Source: Bin55 sp963664665 (GTDB taxonomy: Bacteria > Pseudomonadota > Gammaproteobacteria > Pseudomonadales > Azotimanducaceae). From it: a stretch of 64,000 nucleotides of DNA. The position numbers were made by a program, and so were the translations under genes. The stretch spans positions 124,001 through 188,000 of the forward strand of contig CAXXMH010000008.1 of the NCBI GenBank assembly GCA_963664665.2. Direction: 5' to 3'. This document shows, piece by piece, positions 25,528 to 35,036 of this stretch; the first letter of the stretch is position 1; each line of letters begins with the position of its first letter. The notes under the pieces were generated by a model, which was not told the DNA's origin, did no database searches, and saw only the letters and a list, made by a program, of their open reading frames with translations.

Positions 25528-27582
25528 ATGTTCGATAGTGTGACCCCGCCGATTGTTCCGCCAATACTTGGTGTCGTCGGTCTCGTCGTTGCTTTCATCA
25601 TCTATATGCTCGTGCGACGCTACCCGGAAGGTGACGAGAAGGTCAAGCAAATCGCCGACAAGATTCATCGCGGTGCGATGGTTTTTATGCGACGGGAGTA
25701 TCTTCTGCTCGCGATATTCGCGACCGTGCTCTTCGTTCTATTGTTGCTGGAGAGCGAACACCTCGGATGGAATACCGCATTGGCATTCTTGATAGGCGCC
25801 TTGGCTTCTGCAAGCGCAGGTTTTTTCGGAATGTACACAGCGACGAAGGCGAATGTCAGAACCACGACCGCCGCGCAAGTTAGCGGAGCACCTGCGGCGC
25901 TTTCAGTCGCTTTCTTCGGCGGCTCCATTATGGGTTTGGCCGTTGCCTCCGTCGGACTGCTTGGACTTGGTATCGTGTATTACTTGTTCGGCGACCCCGA
26001 ACATGCCCACTACATCCATGGCTTTGGTATGGGCGCATCCACTGTTGCGCTCTTTTCGCGTGTAGGTGGCGGTATCTATACCAAGAGCGCTGATGTTGGC
26101 GCCGACCTCGTCGGCAAAACAGAAGAGAACATCCCCGAAGACGACCCTCGCAATCCTGGCGTGATCGCGGACAACGTGGGAGACAACGTGGGAGATGTCG
26201 CCGGCATGGGATCCGACATCTTTGAGTCTTACTGTGGCTCAATGATCGCGAGTATCGCGATTGCTGCAACGCTTAGTGCAGTGGACCTTTCTGTGCTTGA
26301 CGCAGGTAGTGCTGACAAGACCCGCGAATGGCTTATGGCACTGCCACTCACGTTGGCATCCGCAGGGCTAATCTGCTCGATCATTGGTATCGGCGTCGTT
26401 CGGACTCAATCGAATCGCGATCCGAGTTTTGCACTGCGGTTGGGCATGATCGTTACGCCGATATTGTTCTTGATCGCTGCTTTCTTCCTAATTTCGCAGT
26501 ACGCACACTTGACATTGAGCATCTTTTGGAGCGTGCTGGCCGGTTCGGTTGGAGGCATCATCATCGGTCTGATTACTGAGTTCTATACATCCGGAAGTCC
26601 GGTCCGAAAGATTGCCGAACAAGGAAAAACTGGTCCCGCTACAGTCTTAATATCAGGACTCGCGACGGGAATGCAATCGGTTGTGATTCCAATCGTCACG
26701 ATCTGTGCCATCATTTTCGTGTCGACATCGCTTGCAGGTCTTTACGGTGTTGCAATCGCAGCGGTTGGCTTACTGGCAACTGTTGGGATGACGATGGCGG
26801 TCGACGCCTATGGTCCGGTTGCGGATAACGCTGGTGGGATTGCCGAAATGGCCGGACTTGGTGAAGACGTGCGTGCAATCACTGACTCGCTCGACGAACT
26901 AGGTAACACCACGGCCGCGATGGGTAAAGGATTTGCAATCGGCGCTGCCGCGCTGGCAGCACTCGCGATCATCGCCGCATACGTGGAGACGATCGAGTTC
27001 GTGTCCGAAGGAAGTTTCGTGTTACACATCGGTGATCCGATGGTTCTGATCGGCTTATTCCTAGGTGGTTTAACCGCATTCCTCATTTCGTCTATCACAA
27101 TGCAAGCAGTAGGCGACGCCGCTGAGAAGATGATTGATGAAATCCGTCGTCAGTTTCGTGAGATACCCGGCTTACGCGAAGGAACGGCGGAACCCGATAG
27201 CGACACCTGTATTCAGATCGCAACCAACGCTGCGCTCGTGAAGATGGTGCCGCCAGGCGTGATTGCAGTGTTTCTGCCACCATTGGTGGGTTTCACACTC
27301 GGACCTGAAGCACTCGGCGGCTTACTAGGCGGTGGTCTTATTGGCTGTGTTCTACTCGCACTCACCATGGCAAACGCGGGTGGCGCGTGGGATAACGCTA
27401 AGAAATACGTCGAGAAAGGTTCATTGGGCGAGGGACATGAGAAAGGCTCTGAAACGCATGCTGCCACTGTCGTTGGTGATACAGTCGGCGACCCGTTTAA
27501 GGACACATCTGGTCCGAGCATGAACATCCTGATCAACGTGATGGCAATTGTCAGTCTCGTAATCGCTCCCGTGATCGCGTAG
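25528..27582 (+). CDS. hppA: Membrane-bound ion-translocating pyrophosphatase, K+-dependent type
   Basis: Hydrolyses cytoplasmic pyrophosphate and pumps H+ (or Na+) across the inner membrane. It has 684 residues and about 16 membrane helices. The substrate site DVGADLVGKTEENIPEDD, the following NVGDNVGDVAGMGSD and the C-terminal DNAKKYVE and GDTVGDPFKDTSGP blocks are complete. At residues 459-464 the sequence is GNTTAA: Ala in place of Lys at this position marks K+-dependent enzymes. Sequence alone does not tell me whether H+ or Na+ is pumped. The gene converges on pfp, an enzyme that uses the same pyrophosphate pool, with eight bases between the two stops. Confidence 0.94.
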   Translation: MFDSVTPPIVPPILGVVGLVVAFIIYMLVRRYPEGDEKVKQIADKIHRGAMVFMRREYLLLAIFATVLFVLLLLESEHLGWNTALAFLIGALASASAGFFGMYTATKANVRTTTAAQVSGAPAALSVAFFGGSIMGLAVASVGLLGLGIVYYLFGDPEHAHYIHGFGMGASTVALFSRVGGGIYTKSADVGADLVGKTEENIPEDDPRNPGVIADNVGDNVGDVAGMGSDIFESYCGSMIASIAIAATLSAVDLSVLDAGSADKTREWLMALPLTLASAGLICSIIGIGVVRTQSNRDPSFALRLGMIVTPILFLIAAFFLISQYAHLTLSIFWSVLAGSVGGIIIGLITEFYTSGSPVRKIAEQGKTGPATVLISGLATGMQSVVIPIVTICAIIFVSTSLAGLYGVAIAAVGLLATVGMTMAVDAYGPVADNAGGIAEMAGLGEDVRAITDSLDELGNTTAAMGKGFAIGAAALAALAIIAAYVETIEFVSEGSFVLHIGDPMVLIGLFLGGLTAFLISSITMQAVGDAAEKMIDEIRRQFREIPGLREGTAEPDSDTCIQIATNAALVKMVPPGVIAVFLPPLVGFTLGPEALGGLLGGGLIGCVLLALTMANAGGAWDNAKKYVEKGSLGEGHEKGSETHAATVVGDTVGDPFKDTSGPSMNILINVMAIVSLVIAPVIA

Positions 27583-27590
27583 CGTAAAAC

Positions 27591-28853
27591 TCATCCGACG
27601 TCGTAACGTGGAAGTTTTTTCGCGACGAGCTGATTTTTGGTACGAGCGTATCGAGGCATGCCTTGTCGATAACTTGGGTAGGCTTCACCTTGAATAAGCG
27701 GCTGTAAGTACCGTCTCGCCTGCGCAGTAATACCGTATTCGTCCTTCGTGCGAAACGATCGAGGGACTTTGCGTTCTACATTAGCAACATTGCCTAGATT
27801 AACGTGAGTAAGTCGCCACTTGTATGGCTTGTCGCGAAGTCGTTCGATGCCGATCATGATGTCATCCTCACCTGTCGTCACCGCCGCGATCGCGCCTTTC
27901 CCTACAGCATAGGCTTGTTCTACATCAACGGCAGACGCAATATGTCTAGCCGAGCGCTGTAGGTAATCAGCCACAGCATAGTGATATTTGAAGCCAAGCT
28001 CGTCTTTCACGAGCGCCGCCAGTATAGGAGCGACACCTCCTAGCTGCGCATGGCCAAACGCGTCCGTCGTACCTGCATCAGAAAGAAAGTTGCCGTTCGT
28101 GTCTTGCACGCCTTCAGATGCCACGATGACGCAGTAACCGACTCGCCTGACCGTGACATCGACTGTACGCAAGAAGCTTGACTTATCGAACGGTACCTCG
28201 GGAAAGAGGATGAGGTGCGGCGGTTCACGCGTTCCCTCACCGGCCAATCCACCGGCCGCTGCGATCCAACCTGCATGGCGACCCATTACTTCAAGAATGA
28301 ATACCTTCGTAGACGACTCACTCATTGACGCAACGTCCAGCGCTGCCTCCTTAGTTGAAAGCGCCACATATTTCGCCACCGACCCGAATCCTGGACAGTT
28401 GTCTGTACCGCTAAGATCGTTGTCAACTGTCTTTGGAATCCCAATGCACTGCATCGGATAGTCGAGTTGTTGACTCAACTTCGACACCTTGTTTGCAGTA
28501 TCTTGCGAATCCCCGCCCCCGTTATAAAAGAAATAACCGATATCGTGGGCCGCGAATACTTCGAAGAGTCGCTGGATATCAGGGTCGTCCCGAGTTGGGT
28601 TGTTGAGTTTGTAACGACATGAGCCAAATGCGCCACCAGGCGTTTCGCGAAGCCGTTCAATGGTCGATCGAGTCTCCTTGCTCGTATCAATGAGTTCTTC
28701 GCGCAATACTCCGATGATGCCATTCCTGCCTGCAAACACCTTGCCAATTTGGTCGCGGTGAGAGCGTGCGGCTTCAATTAATCCGCTTGCGGTTGCATTA
28801 ATTACTGCTGTCACGCCGCCCGATTGAGCGTAAAGCGCATTTCTCTTAGTCAT
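27591..28853 (-). CDS. pfp: Pyrophosphate-dependent 6-phosphofructokinase
   Basis: Reversible phosphofructokinase using PPi instead of ATP. The diagnostic positions are clear. GGGDSQ at 112-117 has Asp where ATP enzymes have Gly (GGDGS), and PKTVDND at 140-146 has Lys where ATP enzymes have Gly (PGTIDND). Both exchanges define PPi specificity in the PFK family. Further motifs are EVMGRHAGWIA, FPEVPF and DYLQRSARH. The 420-residue length fits the medium-chain group typical of proteobacteria, such as methanotrophs. Because the reaction is reversible it can serve both glycolysis and gluconeogenesis, and with pckA in this window and the neighbouring pyrophosphatase it points to PPi-based carbon metabolism. 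Confidence 0.93.
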   Translation of the reverse strand: MTKRNALYAQSGGVTAVINATASGLIEAARSHRDQIGKVFAGRNGIIGVLREELIDTSKETRSTIERLRETPGGAFGSCRYKLNNPTRDDPDIQRLFEVFAAHDIGYFFYNGGGDSQDTANKVSKLSQQLDYPMQCIGIPKTVDNDLSGTDNCPGFGSVAKYVALSTKEAALDVASMSESSTKVFILEVMGRHAGWIAAAGGLAGEGTREPPHLILFPEVPFDKSSFLRTVDVTVRRVGYCVIVASEGVQDTNGNFLSDAGTTDAFGHAQLGGVAPILAALVKDELGFKYHYAVADYLQRSARHIASAVDVEQAYAVGKGAIAAVTTGEDDIMIGIERLRDKPYKWRLTHVNLGNVANVERKVPRSFRTKDEYGITAQARRYLQPLIQGEAYPSYRQGMPRYARTKNQLVAKKLPRYDVG

Positions 28854-29005
28854 GATTGGAGCTCTCCAACACTTATATAGACCTTCTCACTGCCACATTT
28901 AAAATTGTTCTTCGCCTCTAGCTTTCGCCATTTAACGATCGAAAATGGTCGCGAACGGACTCACCATCAAGGATTTACGCTATCCTCGCCGTATTCAATC
29001 AGCTG

Positions 29006-29569
29006 ATGCTGTCGTTTTGGTCGATGTGCCTTCTGAGGCGCGGACCTCAATCGCTGCCTGTCAACCACTTGTTCCTGGGCGTCACGCTTCTAGTCAACCT
29101 GCTTCTCTCTGCCGCTCTGAATCGAAACGCTCGATTGCTGCTCGCCGAGATTGCCCAACCCGAAAATTACACTCAAATCAATTTCTTATCGGAAATTGGC
29201 ATGGTGATTGTCGCCGCGATCGTGTTCGCGGGATTGGTTTATGCGGTACTGAAGATCTTCAATTATCAGGCGCGCACGTACCAAACGCTGTTTGCGTTGT
29301 TTGGCACCGGACTGATATTCGCTGGTCTAATGCTCGTGGCAACGGCAATTAGCTCTTCATCTCCGATTCTCTGGGCGCTTACATTCATTTCGATCGGCAT
29401 TTGGTCCTTGATAGTGTCTGGCAATATCCTAGCGACCGCGATAGAAACCACCCTATTTCGTGGGGTTCTCGTATTCATCGCTATCGGAATCGTACAGGGA
29501 ATTGTCAGTTTACTGCTGTTCGAGACACCGTCCTCGATCGCGGTGCCTACCGACGCATCAGCAACATAG
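29006..29569 (+). CDS. Hypothetical five-helix membrane protein upstream of mpl
   Basis: A 187-residue integral membrane protein with about five hydrophobic helices (near residues 20-39, 60-82, 93-115, 121-144, 150-172). The N-terminus CLLRRGPQSLPVNHLFL recalls small uncharacterised inner-membrane proteins of gammaproteobacteria, but I cannot name a function. ATG 29006 gives the expected short cytoplasmic tail. It ends 18 bases before mpl and is divergent from pfp, so it is probably co-transcribed with mpl. A longer open frame on the same strand from 28945 lacks any membrane or domain pattern and is not the gene. Confidence 0.7.
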   Translation: MLSFWSMCLLRRGPQSLPVNHLFLGVTLLVNLLLSAALNRNARLLLAEIAQPENYTQINFLSEIGMVIVAAIVFAGLVYAVLKIFNYQARTYQTLFALFGTGLIFAGLMLVATAISSSSPILWALTFISIGIWSLIVSGNILATAIETTLFRGVLVFIAIGIVQGIVSLLLFETPSSIAVPTDASAT

Positions 29570-29587
29570 ACCCTACGAAGCTGTCAC

Positions 29588-30982
29588 GTGGCTGAACGTA
29601 TTTACTTTTTAGGTATCGGCGGTACGTTGATGGGTAATCTCGCCATTCTGGCCAAGCAAGCAGGTTACGAGGTATCGGGGTCTGATCGCAAAATCTATCC
29701 TCCGATGAGTGACCAATTGGCTGCCGCAGGGATTCCAACGGAAGAACGATTTGAGCAGGCGCACCTCAATCCGCCACCAGATGTGGTTGTGATCGGAAAC
29801 GCAAATCTACCACGGGGTGCGGAATCGCTCGAATTTATCCTCGACACTGACATACCGTACATGTCAGGCGCCGAATGGTTAGGTAGAAATGTTCTAGCGG
29901 GACGTCACGTGTTTGCCGTCGCTGGTACACATGGAAAGACAACGACCACTGGAATGTTGACATGGATTCTTGAATCGGCGGGGAAACACCCCGGTTTTCT
30001 TGTAGGCGGCGCGCCAGTCAATTTCGATGCGTCCGCTCGTTTGGGATCAAGCAAGTATTTCGTGGTCGAAGCAGACGAATACGACACGTCCTACTTCGAT
30101 CGTCAAGCCAAATTCATGCACTATAAACCTCGTACCCTACTGATCAACAACATCGAGTTTGATCATGCAGACATTTACACCGATCTGGCCGCAATCCAGT
30201 TTCAGTTCCATCACCTAGTCCGAACGGTACCAAGGACGGGCCGCATCATCGCGCCCTGGGGAACGCGGACAGTAGATGAGGTACTGGCGCAAGGTTTATG
30301 GACACCGATCTCCTTTACCAGTGTAGATCCAAGCAGCAAAGAGCTCGAGGCAAGCAAGGCTGTTGATTTTTGGCACGCCAAGACAGTTGCGTCAGACGGC
30401 TCAACGTTCGATCTATTCCATAACCGCCGCAAGATCGGTGCACTTGAATGGCACCATTTCGGTCACCACAACGTGAGTAATGCCTTGCAGGCTATCGCAG
30501 CAGCGAGAGAGGCTGGCGTTTCAATTCGCGAGTCCTTAGAAGCGCTATCGACGTTCGAAGGTGTGAAACGGCGAATGGAGATCGTAGCGACGAAGGATGG
30601 ATTGACCGTTTACGACGACTTCGCGCACCATCCAACCGCGATTCTTACTACATTACAAGGACTCCGCAATCGAATTGGCCGCAAACACATTCTTGCAGTT
30701 GTCGAACCTCGATCTCATACGATGCAGATGGGTACGCACCGGGAACCGTTGACTACCTGTTGCAGTCCAGCAGACAGTGTCATCTGGTTCAAAGGGGACA
30801 ACGTGGACATGGACTTGGATGCACTTGCCGATAGCAACATCGTTCCAAGTGAGGTCATGTTTGATCATGACAAACTCGTAGACCAAATCTGCCAACCCGT
30901 CGATAAACCGACCCACATCGTGCTGATGAGCAACGGTGGATTCGGTGGAATCTACGACAAGATTCGGGAGCGCCTTGGCTAG
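29588..30982 (+). CDS. mpl: UDP-N-acetylmuramate:L-Ala-gamma-D-Glu-meso-DAP ligase
   Basis: Peptidoglycan recycling enzyme that attaches the released tripeptide to UDP-MurNAc. It has 464 residues (E. coli Mpl 457). It starts with IYFLGIGGTLMGNLAIL, the MurC-like nucleotide fold. The ATP P-loop is GTHGKTTTTGMLTW near residue 117, followed by VEADEYDTSYFD and NIEFDHADIY. The central-to-C-terminal region has YDDFAHHPTAI and EPRSHTMQMG. The start is GTG 29588. The stop overlaps the last four bases of the convergent acyl-CoA dehydrogenase gene. Confidence 0.94.
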   Translation: MAERIYFLGIGGTLMGNLAILAKQAGYEVSGSDRKIYPPMSDQLAAAGIPTEERFEQAHLNPPPDVVVIGNANLPRGAESLEFILDTDIPYMSGAEWLGRNVLAGRHVFAVAGTHGKTTTTGMLTWILESAGKHPGFLVGGAPVNFDASARLGSSKYFVVEADEYDTSYFDRQAKFMHYKPRTLLINNIEFDHADIYTDLAAIQFQFHHLVRTVPRTGRIIAPWGTRTVDEVLAQGLWTPISFTSVDPSSKELEASKAVDFWHAKTVASDGSTFDLFHNRRKIGALEWHHFGHHNVSNALQAIAAAREAGVSIRESLEALSTFEGVKRRMEIVATKDGLTVYDDFAHHPTAILTTLQGLRNRIGRKHILAVVEPRSHTMQMGTHREPLTTCCSPADSVIWFKGDNVDMDLDALADSNIVPSEVMFDHDKLVDQICQPVDKPTHIVLMSNGGFGGIYDKIRERLG

Positions 30983-32709
30983 AACCAGTCGGAGTCAGGT
31001 GCGGTCACTGCGTTGCTGCCATTCTTAATGACCTTCGCGTGATACTCCGCACGCGGCAGCAGTTGATCAAAGTAAAACTGCGCAAGATCCGATTTTCCTC
31101 TTGTACCGTCGTCAAGCAGACTCATGCGAGCCCACAACCACGCATACATCGCGTATCCTGCTAGATTTAGGTAGTCCACCGCCGCTGAACCCGCAAGCGA
31201 GGGGTCTGATCGAGCTTGAGAACCTAGCCATTCACTAACGTCGGACCATAAGTCCAATACATCACTGACTTGCGTCATATATTTCGGATCAAGTGCTTCC
31301 TGGCGTAAGTCAGCGATCAGAGATTGGAGCGTCTCGCCACCGTCCTGCAACACTTTTCGACCGAGCAGATCGATTGCTTGAACGCCATTTGTACCTTCGT
31401 AGATTTGTGAGATCCGAGTGTCGCGAACGACCTGTTCAATGCCCGATTCGACGATATATCCATGACCACCGAAGCACTGTTGAGCGAGCAACGTTGACTC
31501 CATTGCGCGATCGGAAATAAACGCTTTCACGATTGGTGTGAGCAGCTCAACATGACGCGACGAACGTTCAGCAACTTCGGGGTCTGTTCGTTGCGTGCGA
31601 TCAAGTTCGACTGCTGCGAAGACAGCGAACGCGCGACTGCCTTCTGTCAAGGCCCGCTGTGTTAATAGCATTCGCCGTACGTCCGGGTGTTCGATGATCG
31701 GGTCCGCAACGCCTTGTGCATTGACTGGTCCAGTCGGAGCTCGACCTTGAATTCGCTCCTTCGCGTATGCCGTAGCCATCTGATACGCTCGTTCACCAAG
31801 TCCTAGTCCTTGGACGCCTACAGATACGCGCGCGTAGTTCATCATCGTGAACATGCAACGCAGTCCAGCATTGGGTTCGCCAATCAGGTATCCCTGCGCT
31901 TCGTCGTAATTAATTACCGAAGTAGCGGAACCGCGAATACCCATCTTGTGTTCAATCGACCCACTCGCAAAGCCGTTTCGCTCACCTAAGGCGCCTTGCT
32001 CGTCAACGAGATATTTCGGAACAAGAAACAGAGATATTCCCCGCGTGCCTTGCGGCGCACCATCAATCCGTGCGAGTACCAAGTGGACGATATTCTCGGC
32101 TAAATCGTGTTCTCCGCTTGTGATGAATATCTTTGTCCCGGTGATCCTGTATGTATTGCCTTCGATATGCTCCGCTCTAGTTCGCAGCATGCCAAGGTCC
32201 GTCCCCGCATGTGATTCGGTGAGCGCCATCGCGCCAGTCCAACGACCTTCATACATCGCAGGCAGAAACCGTGCTTTGAGTTCGGCTGACGCATGCGCAT
32301 CGATGCAGTAGGTGGCGCCCGAAGTCAATGCAGCGTATAACCATAGGTTCGTGTTCGCGCCCCAGAACATCTCTTCCAACGCCGTGGTAAGCGTCTTCGG
32401 CATAGCTTGTCCGCCAAATTCAGGATTTCCAGCCGTACCAATCCAACCTCCATGTGCCAGGACCTCGAAAGCCTCCTTAAACCCTTGCGGCGCGCGCACC
32501 TCACCGTCATGCCAACTTGCGCCTTCCTGATCGGCTGAATGAGATAGCGGCGCCATCACATCTCGAGCAACGCGACCGCATTCTTGCAGTACCGAGTTTG
32601 CCAACTCTCGGTCCACCGGTACGGACCCCGCCACCCACTCCTCATCAAGATTGAATACGTCAAATAGAAGGAACTCGAAGTCCTTAATGGGTGGGTTGTA
32701 CTGGGTCAT
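30979..32709 (-). CDS. Acyl-CoA dehydrogenase, DmdC-like (C-terminal extended)
   Basis: FAD-dependent acyl-CoA dehydrogenase of the 570-600-residue class that includes 3-methylmercaptopropionyl-CoA dehydrogenase (DmdC). Visible are TGAMALTESHAGTDLG, YRITGTKIFITSGEHD, KMGIRGSATSVINYD, RVSVGVQGLGLGERAYQ, the FAD-contact QCFGGHGYI and the catalytic-region IYEGTNGVQAIDLLGRK, with Glu preceding GTNG. The C-terminal extension after residue 470 is helical. DmdC itself acts in DMSP demethylation, but the same architecture is common for ordinary acyl-CoAs, so the substrate is not settled. It is followed downstream by mpl on the other strand and preceded by the acyltransferase gene on its own strand. 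Confidence 0.88.
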   Translation of the reverse strand: MTQYNPPIKDFEFLLFDVFNLDEEWVAGSVPVDRELANSVLQECGRVARDVMAPLSHSADQEGASWHDGEVRAPQGFKEAFEVLAHGGWIGTAGNPEFGGQAMPKTLTTALEEMFWGANTNLWLYAALTSGATYCIDAHASAELKARFLPAMYEGRWTGAMALTESHAGTDLGMLRTRAEHIEGNTYRITGTKIFITSGEHDLAENIVHLVLARIDGAPQGTRGISLFLVPKYLVDEQGALGERNGFASGSIEHKMGIRGSATSVINYDEAQGYLIGEPNAGLRCMFTMMNYARVSVGVQGLGLGERAYQMATAYAKERIQGRAPTGPVNAQGVADPIIEHPDVRRMLLTQRALTEGSRAFAVFAAVELDRTQRTDPEVAERSSRHVELLTPIVKAFISDRAMESTLLAQQCFGGHGYIVESGIEQVVRDTRISQIYEGTNGVQAIDLLGRKVLQDGGETLQSLIADLRQEALDPKYMTQVSDVLDLWSDVSEWLGSQARSDPSLAGSAAVDYLNLAGYAMYAWLWARMSLLDDGTRGKSDLAQFYFDQLLPRAEYHAKVIKNGSNAVTAPDSDWF

Positions 32710-32745
32710 GGATCGAATTCCTTGAACGAAGTGAACGCGGCTGAC

Positions 32746-33876
32746 TTAATCTGCCGCAGCACTGGATTGATTGGCGTACTGCTGCAATAGCAACTCTCTC
32801 TCTCGACCTTCTAAGGAGCGCCATTGCGCTGAGAATTCCTCTTTTACTCGCCCATCTCGTAGAGCGTCGGGATTACCCGCGAGTATGTCACGAGCAGCCT
32901 TGAACGTGGGATAGGGTTGCCGGTTTGTCGCTATAACCTCGTCAATTGCTTGAGCCAATTCATCTGCATTTTGGTAATCGGCTTGCACGGGTCGGTCGAA
33001 CGCTACATGTACACGACCTTTGAAGCCGGTAATGCCTTGCACGAGACTATCGCGATCCTCGTGTTCAGTCTTGACATAGTCACCGGTTCGTTTTCGTGCT
33101 GCGAGCTCCTTGGCCTTCCGTGCCGCACAGGGATCCAGCTCATACGTGAGTGTCGTGGGTACCAGATTGATCCGATCAAGCATGTGGTTTATGTCTCTCG
33201 ATTCATCACGATACGCGAGACCGAACATCTTCAGAACCGCTGGATCAGTTCGATCAATACCGTCCTTCGAACGACCTTCTCGTTGAGCGATCCACACAGA
33301 CTGACCCTGATTGAGCACGTATCGAATATATCGAGAGGTCTTCGTCATCGCCGCGTACTGTGCCTTAAGACCTTGTGCATTTCGAACGACGACAAAACTA
33401 TCGTTGATGCGCATGAACTCGGCACCAACCCGTAGATTTAAGAGGTTGTCACCGATCGCAATCTTGCTCGTTGGCAGAGCGTTTAGCCAGAGAGCATAGT
33501 TGACGAGCACCGGATCTAACGTGATATCGCGATGGTTCGAAATAAACACACTCGGCTTGTCACGCGGTATCAGGTTCACACCGGAGTACGTGAATCCATC
33601 AGTCGTGCTCTCGATTACTTTATTGATGAAGCGCACCAACAGTTCATGCCAGGTAGCGCGATCTATGATTTTGCTAATTTCTCGTTTCAACCGATATCGA
33701 ACCACGGGTCGAACCATCGGTTTGAGCAAATTCGCGAATTCTCTGAATCGTAGAGCACACGCCGCATCTAGTAGCTCAGGATCACTACACAACGCCAACA
33801 ACCGATCCGGCAACTCCGAATCGGGGTACGGTGCGATATCGCTGAACTCGCCCATCGACGAGACTTGCGCTTTCAT
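32746..33876 (-). CDS. PlsC-like glycerolipid acyltransferase
   Basis: A 376-residue member of the glycerol-phosphate acyltransferase superfamily. The catalytic block I is SNHRDITLDPVLV, in which His and Asp are separated by five residues instead of the usual four. Block II/III-like sequence SVWIAQREGRSKDG carries the Glu-Gly motif that binds phosphate. No clear membrane helix is seen. Similar proteins in gammaproteobacteria are annotated as 1-acyl-glycerol-3-phosphate acyltransferases without biochemical proof. It lies 36 bases upstream of the acyl-CoA dehydrogenase gene on the same strand, which points to lipid metabolism. Confidence 0.78.
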   Translation of the reverse strand: MKAQVSSMGEFSDIAPYPDSELPDRLLALCSDPELLDAACALRFREFANLLKPMVRPVVRYRLKREISKIIDRATWHELLVRFINKVIESTTDGFTYSGVNLIPRDKPSVFISNHRDITLDPVLVNYALWLNALPTSKIAIGDNLLNLRVGAEFMRINDSFVVVRNAQGLKAQYAAMTKTSRYIRYVLNQGQSVWIAQREGRSKDGIDRTDPAVLKMFGLAYRDESRDINHMLDRINLVPTTLTYELDPCAARKAKELAARKRTGDYVKTEHEDRDSLVQGITGFKGRVHVAFDRPVQADYQNADELAQAIDEVIATNRQPYPTFKAARDILAGNPDALRDGRVKEEFSAQWRSLEGRERELLLQQYANQSSAAAD

Positions 33877-33968
33877 CAGTGACCTAAGTTCACATCACAA
33901 CCTCAACAGTCATCTTTCTCAGTTGCTACGTCCCGCTATCTTATCGTTGCCGATGCGAAATGCAGACA

Positions 33969-34766
33969 CTAGATCCCATGGTGAACACGCACAATGTCCC
34001 AAGCGCGTTGAATGTCGTTAAAGCGTCGAGCTGCGGCGGCCCGTTCCGCGTCCGGTACAGAAGCTGCCAACTTATCCGGATGGTGGCGGCTACGTAACTT
34101 TCGATACTGCCGCGACATTTCTTTCGGAGTTGAGCTCGCCTCAAATCCCAGCGTGTCATACGCTCGTTGAAGTGCGTTAGCCGGCGAGACTTCTCTCGTC
34201 GGTTGTGCACGCTCACCCGTACCCGGTAACATCAGAATCTCTGCGATCTGTGGTGCTGTCAAGCCAAATGCGTTGCCGATCCTGAATAAGAGATCGCGCT
34301 CCTCAACGACAAGCCCGCTCCCATCCGCGTTTGCGACAACAACATTCATGAGGTGAATGAGCTGAACGGCAATTTCTATTGGAAGGTTTAATCGACCTAC
34401 TTCCTGAAGCGTGCCTGCGAAATCGAAGTCCGGGTGCTTACCTCGATTGAAGCCAGCGATTGCCGCTACACGATCTTCTGGCGAGAAGCGCAAATGGTCG
34501 AAGACGACTTCAATGCCTCGAATTTCATCTCGGCTGACGACACCATCGATCTTACAGAGATACCCGAATAGCTTGAAGAAGTGGACGTCCTCTATCGACG
34601 CAGTGCTCGTACTCGAAAAGAACGGTTGCGAATGGTCGATATATACGCGCTTGTTGCTGAACTGGAAAACGCCGAACGCAATTAATGATCCGACCAACAG
34701 ACCTGTCCAACCGAATACGAACGTCGCCGTCATGACGATCAGTGCCGAGATTAGATAACGCATCAC
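33969..34766 (-). CDS. djlA: DjlA-like co-chaperone (TerB and J domains)
   Basis: Three-part protein of 265 residues. An N-terminal hydrophobic anchor (about 4-35) is followed by a TerB-like all-helical domain (about 58-165, with KIDGVVSRDEI and ADGSGLVVEERDLL) and a C-terminal J domain (about 200-265) containing RSRHHPDKL, whose HPD tripeptide stimulates the ATPase of DnaK. This order and size match E. coli DjlA (271 residues), an inner-membrane co-chaperone linked to capsule and envelope signalling. It is the last gene before the insertion sequence. Confidence 0.88.
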   Translation of the reverse strand: MMRYLISALIVMTATFVFGWTGLLVGSLIAFGVFQFSNKRVYIDHSQPFFSSTSTASIEDVHFFKLFGYLCKIDGVVSRDEIRGIEVVFDHLRFSPEDRVAAIAGFNRGKHPDFDFAGTLQEVGRLNLPIEIAVQLIHLMNVVVANADGSGLVVEERDLLFRIGNAFGLTAPQIAEILMLPGTGERAQPTREVSPANALQRAYDTLGFEASSTPKEMSRQYRKLRSRHHPDKLAASVPDAERAAAARRFNDIQRAWDIVRVHHGI

Positions 34767-34943
34767 TTAGATCGATGGTCTGTTGAACACAATCTACTAA
34801 AACACCTTAGACTAAAGCATTGAGACGATGCGGTCGAACAGCATCTACTTTTAGCTGCACATTCTCCACGTCTCATGTTGCGAACCTCGGCGGATTCCTC
34901 TCTTAAGCATCGAAGTGAATGAATTCGGATTCAAAGAAATCGA

Positions 34944-34947
34944 AATA
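34944..34947. repeat. Left copy of the 4-bp target-site duplication (AATA)
   Basis: AATA immediately precedes the left inverted repeat and recurs at 36599-36602 directly after the right one. A four-base match could arise by chance, but its exact placement at both ends supports a duplication made on insertion. Confidence 0.65.
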
Positions 34948-34958
34948 GAGGCTGTTGA
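34948..34958 (+). repeat. Left terminal inverted repeat of the IS1182-family element
   Basis: GAGGCTGTTGA, identical to the complement of the right end. Similarity beyond these 11 bases is patchy (a further AAAATGTCG against TTTTCGAC). Confidence 0.8.
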
Positions 34959-35036
34959 AAATGTCGCTTTTGGGTTGGCATTCAAGGCGATTTAAGCTAA
35001 CATTTAGCTTTCGATTAGTCAACGGTACCCCCCGCC

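Noticed and set aside
28945..29352. A 135-codon plus-strand frame overlapping the membrane protein gene before mpl
   Set aside because: It lacks hydrophobic helices or motifs, whereas the overlapping frame from 29006 encodes a regular five-helix membrane protein.
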